Source: Piezodorus guildinii (Eukaryota > Arthropoda > Insecta > Hemiptera > Pentatomidae). From it: 64,000 nucleotides of DNA. How positions within the stretch are numbered: position 1 is the stretch's first letter; every line of letters starts with the position of its first letter. The notes beneath the pieces were generated by a model, which was not told the DNA's origin, made no database searches, and saw nothing but the letters and a program-made list of their open reading frames with translations. A program made the translations under genes and the position numbers. Positions 63,741 to 64,000 of the stretch are shown one piece after another. Location: NCBI GenBank assembly GCA_023052935.1, contig CM041298.1, forward strand, positions 60,878,217 through 60,942,216. The letters run 5' to 3'.

Positions 63741-64000
63741 TTTAAAAATAATAACTAGTGTTATGATTATTATTATGGATTTTTCGAGTGGGTAATTATT
63801 AAATTTTGTACTTTGTGTTGATATTTTAACTAAATTTTTAATTTATTGTTATATTTATTTATTTAAAATATATTTTATCAACTTTGAAACTACATGTGCA
63901 ATGTATACGACAAGTAAAAGGGCTGAATTGTCATTATGGGCGTGAAATAGTTTTGCGAATAAGTTATCCAGCTGTAGGACTTAACAGCAGCCCACAGAAT
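63741..64000. other. AT-rich end of window
   Basis: No recognised feature. Confidence 0.5.

Noticed and set aside
1..64000. CRISPR arrays, prokaryotic operons, rRNA operons, prophage
   Set aside because: No regularly spaced repeats, no ribosome-binding-site-led gene strings; all coding traces are eukaryotic transposable elements.

Overview
This window is AT-rich, repeat-dominated eukaryotic DNA, most probably from an arthropod. It has no operons, bacterial promoters or CRISPR arrays. It carries long (AT)n microsatellites and many copies of Jockey, RTE-like, CR1-like and R2-like non-LTR retrotransposons, one Tc1-type DNA transposon, two tRNA-derived SINE families and at least two unnamed dispersed repeat families. 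The arthropod assignment is an inference from the Jockey-type elements and the general element mix; I cannot name a species. I see no convincing intact host gene. The only host-like coding trace is a short segment at 52320-52530 that resembles the N-terminal domain of kinesin-13 (KIF2-type) motors.

Layout. 1-1260: a copy of dispersed family A ('TCTGGTG' repeat) and a direct repeat. 3177-5735: a 5'-truncated Jockey element with an unbroken 709-codon RT frame. 6280-9324: SINE and family A copies, then a 485-bp inverted duplication of a LINE 3' end. 10129-11010: a LINE tail with an intact RNase H domain. 12635-12990: a short RTE-like copy with a perfect 14-bp target-site duplication (TSD). 16394-18775: a family A copy split by a CR1-like LINE. 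20023-24954: an almost full-length Jockey element with both ORFs and a 12-bp TSD. 25741-27276: a 677-bp tandem duplication that includes an RTE-like tail. 28267-29632: a family A copy carrying a SINE and a 195-bp foldback. 31900-35765: decayed Jockey pieces. 37016-39386: a third large Jockey copy. 39817-42790: two RTE-like copies, one with a 12-bp TSD and one holding a SINE with a 13-bp TSD. 45157-47644: a hairpin element and a family A copy with a TTAA-flanked piggyBac-like insertion. 49290-51002: an RTE element nested inside a Jockey element. 52320-55495: an R2-like LINE of the restriction-like-endonuclease class, preceded in frame by the kinesin-13-like segment. 56500-58125: a Tc1-type transposon with perfect 28-bp terminal inverted repeats. 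59000-64000: SINE, family A and Jockey 3'UTR fragments.

How it works together: the window is a record of layered insertions. Several boundaries can be read exactly, because TSDs or TIRs survive: the Jockey at 20023-24954, the RTE-like copies at 12635 and 39817, the SINE at 42196, the RTE at 49353 and the Tc1 at 56500. Mobilisation proteins are mostly broken by stops or frameshifts. The exceptions are the RT frames at 3169-5298 and 49352-50317 and the RNase H frame at 10129-11010. The most unusual objects are the kinesin-like/R2-like in-frame arrangement, the nested RTE-in-Jockey insertion, and a small hammerhead-like motif near 51780-51835.
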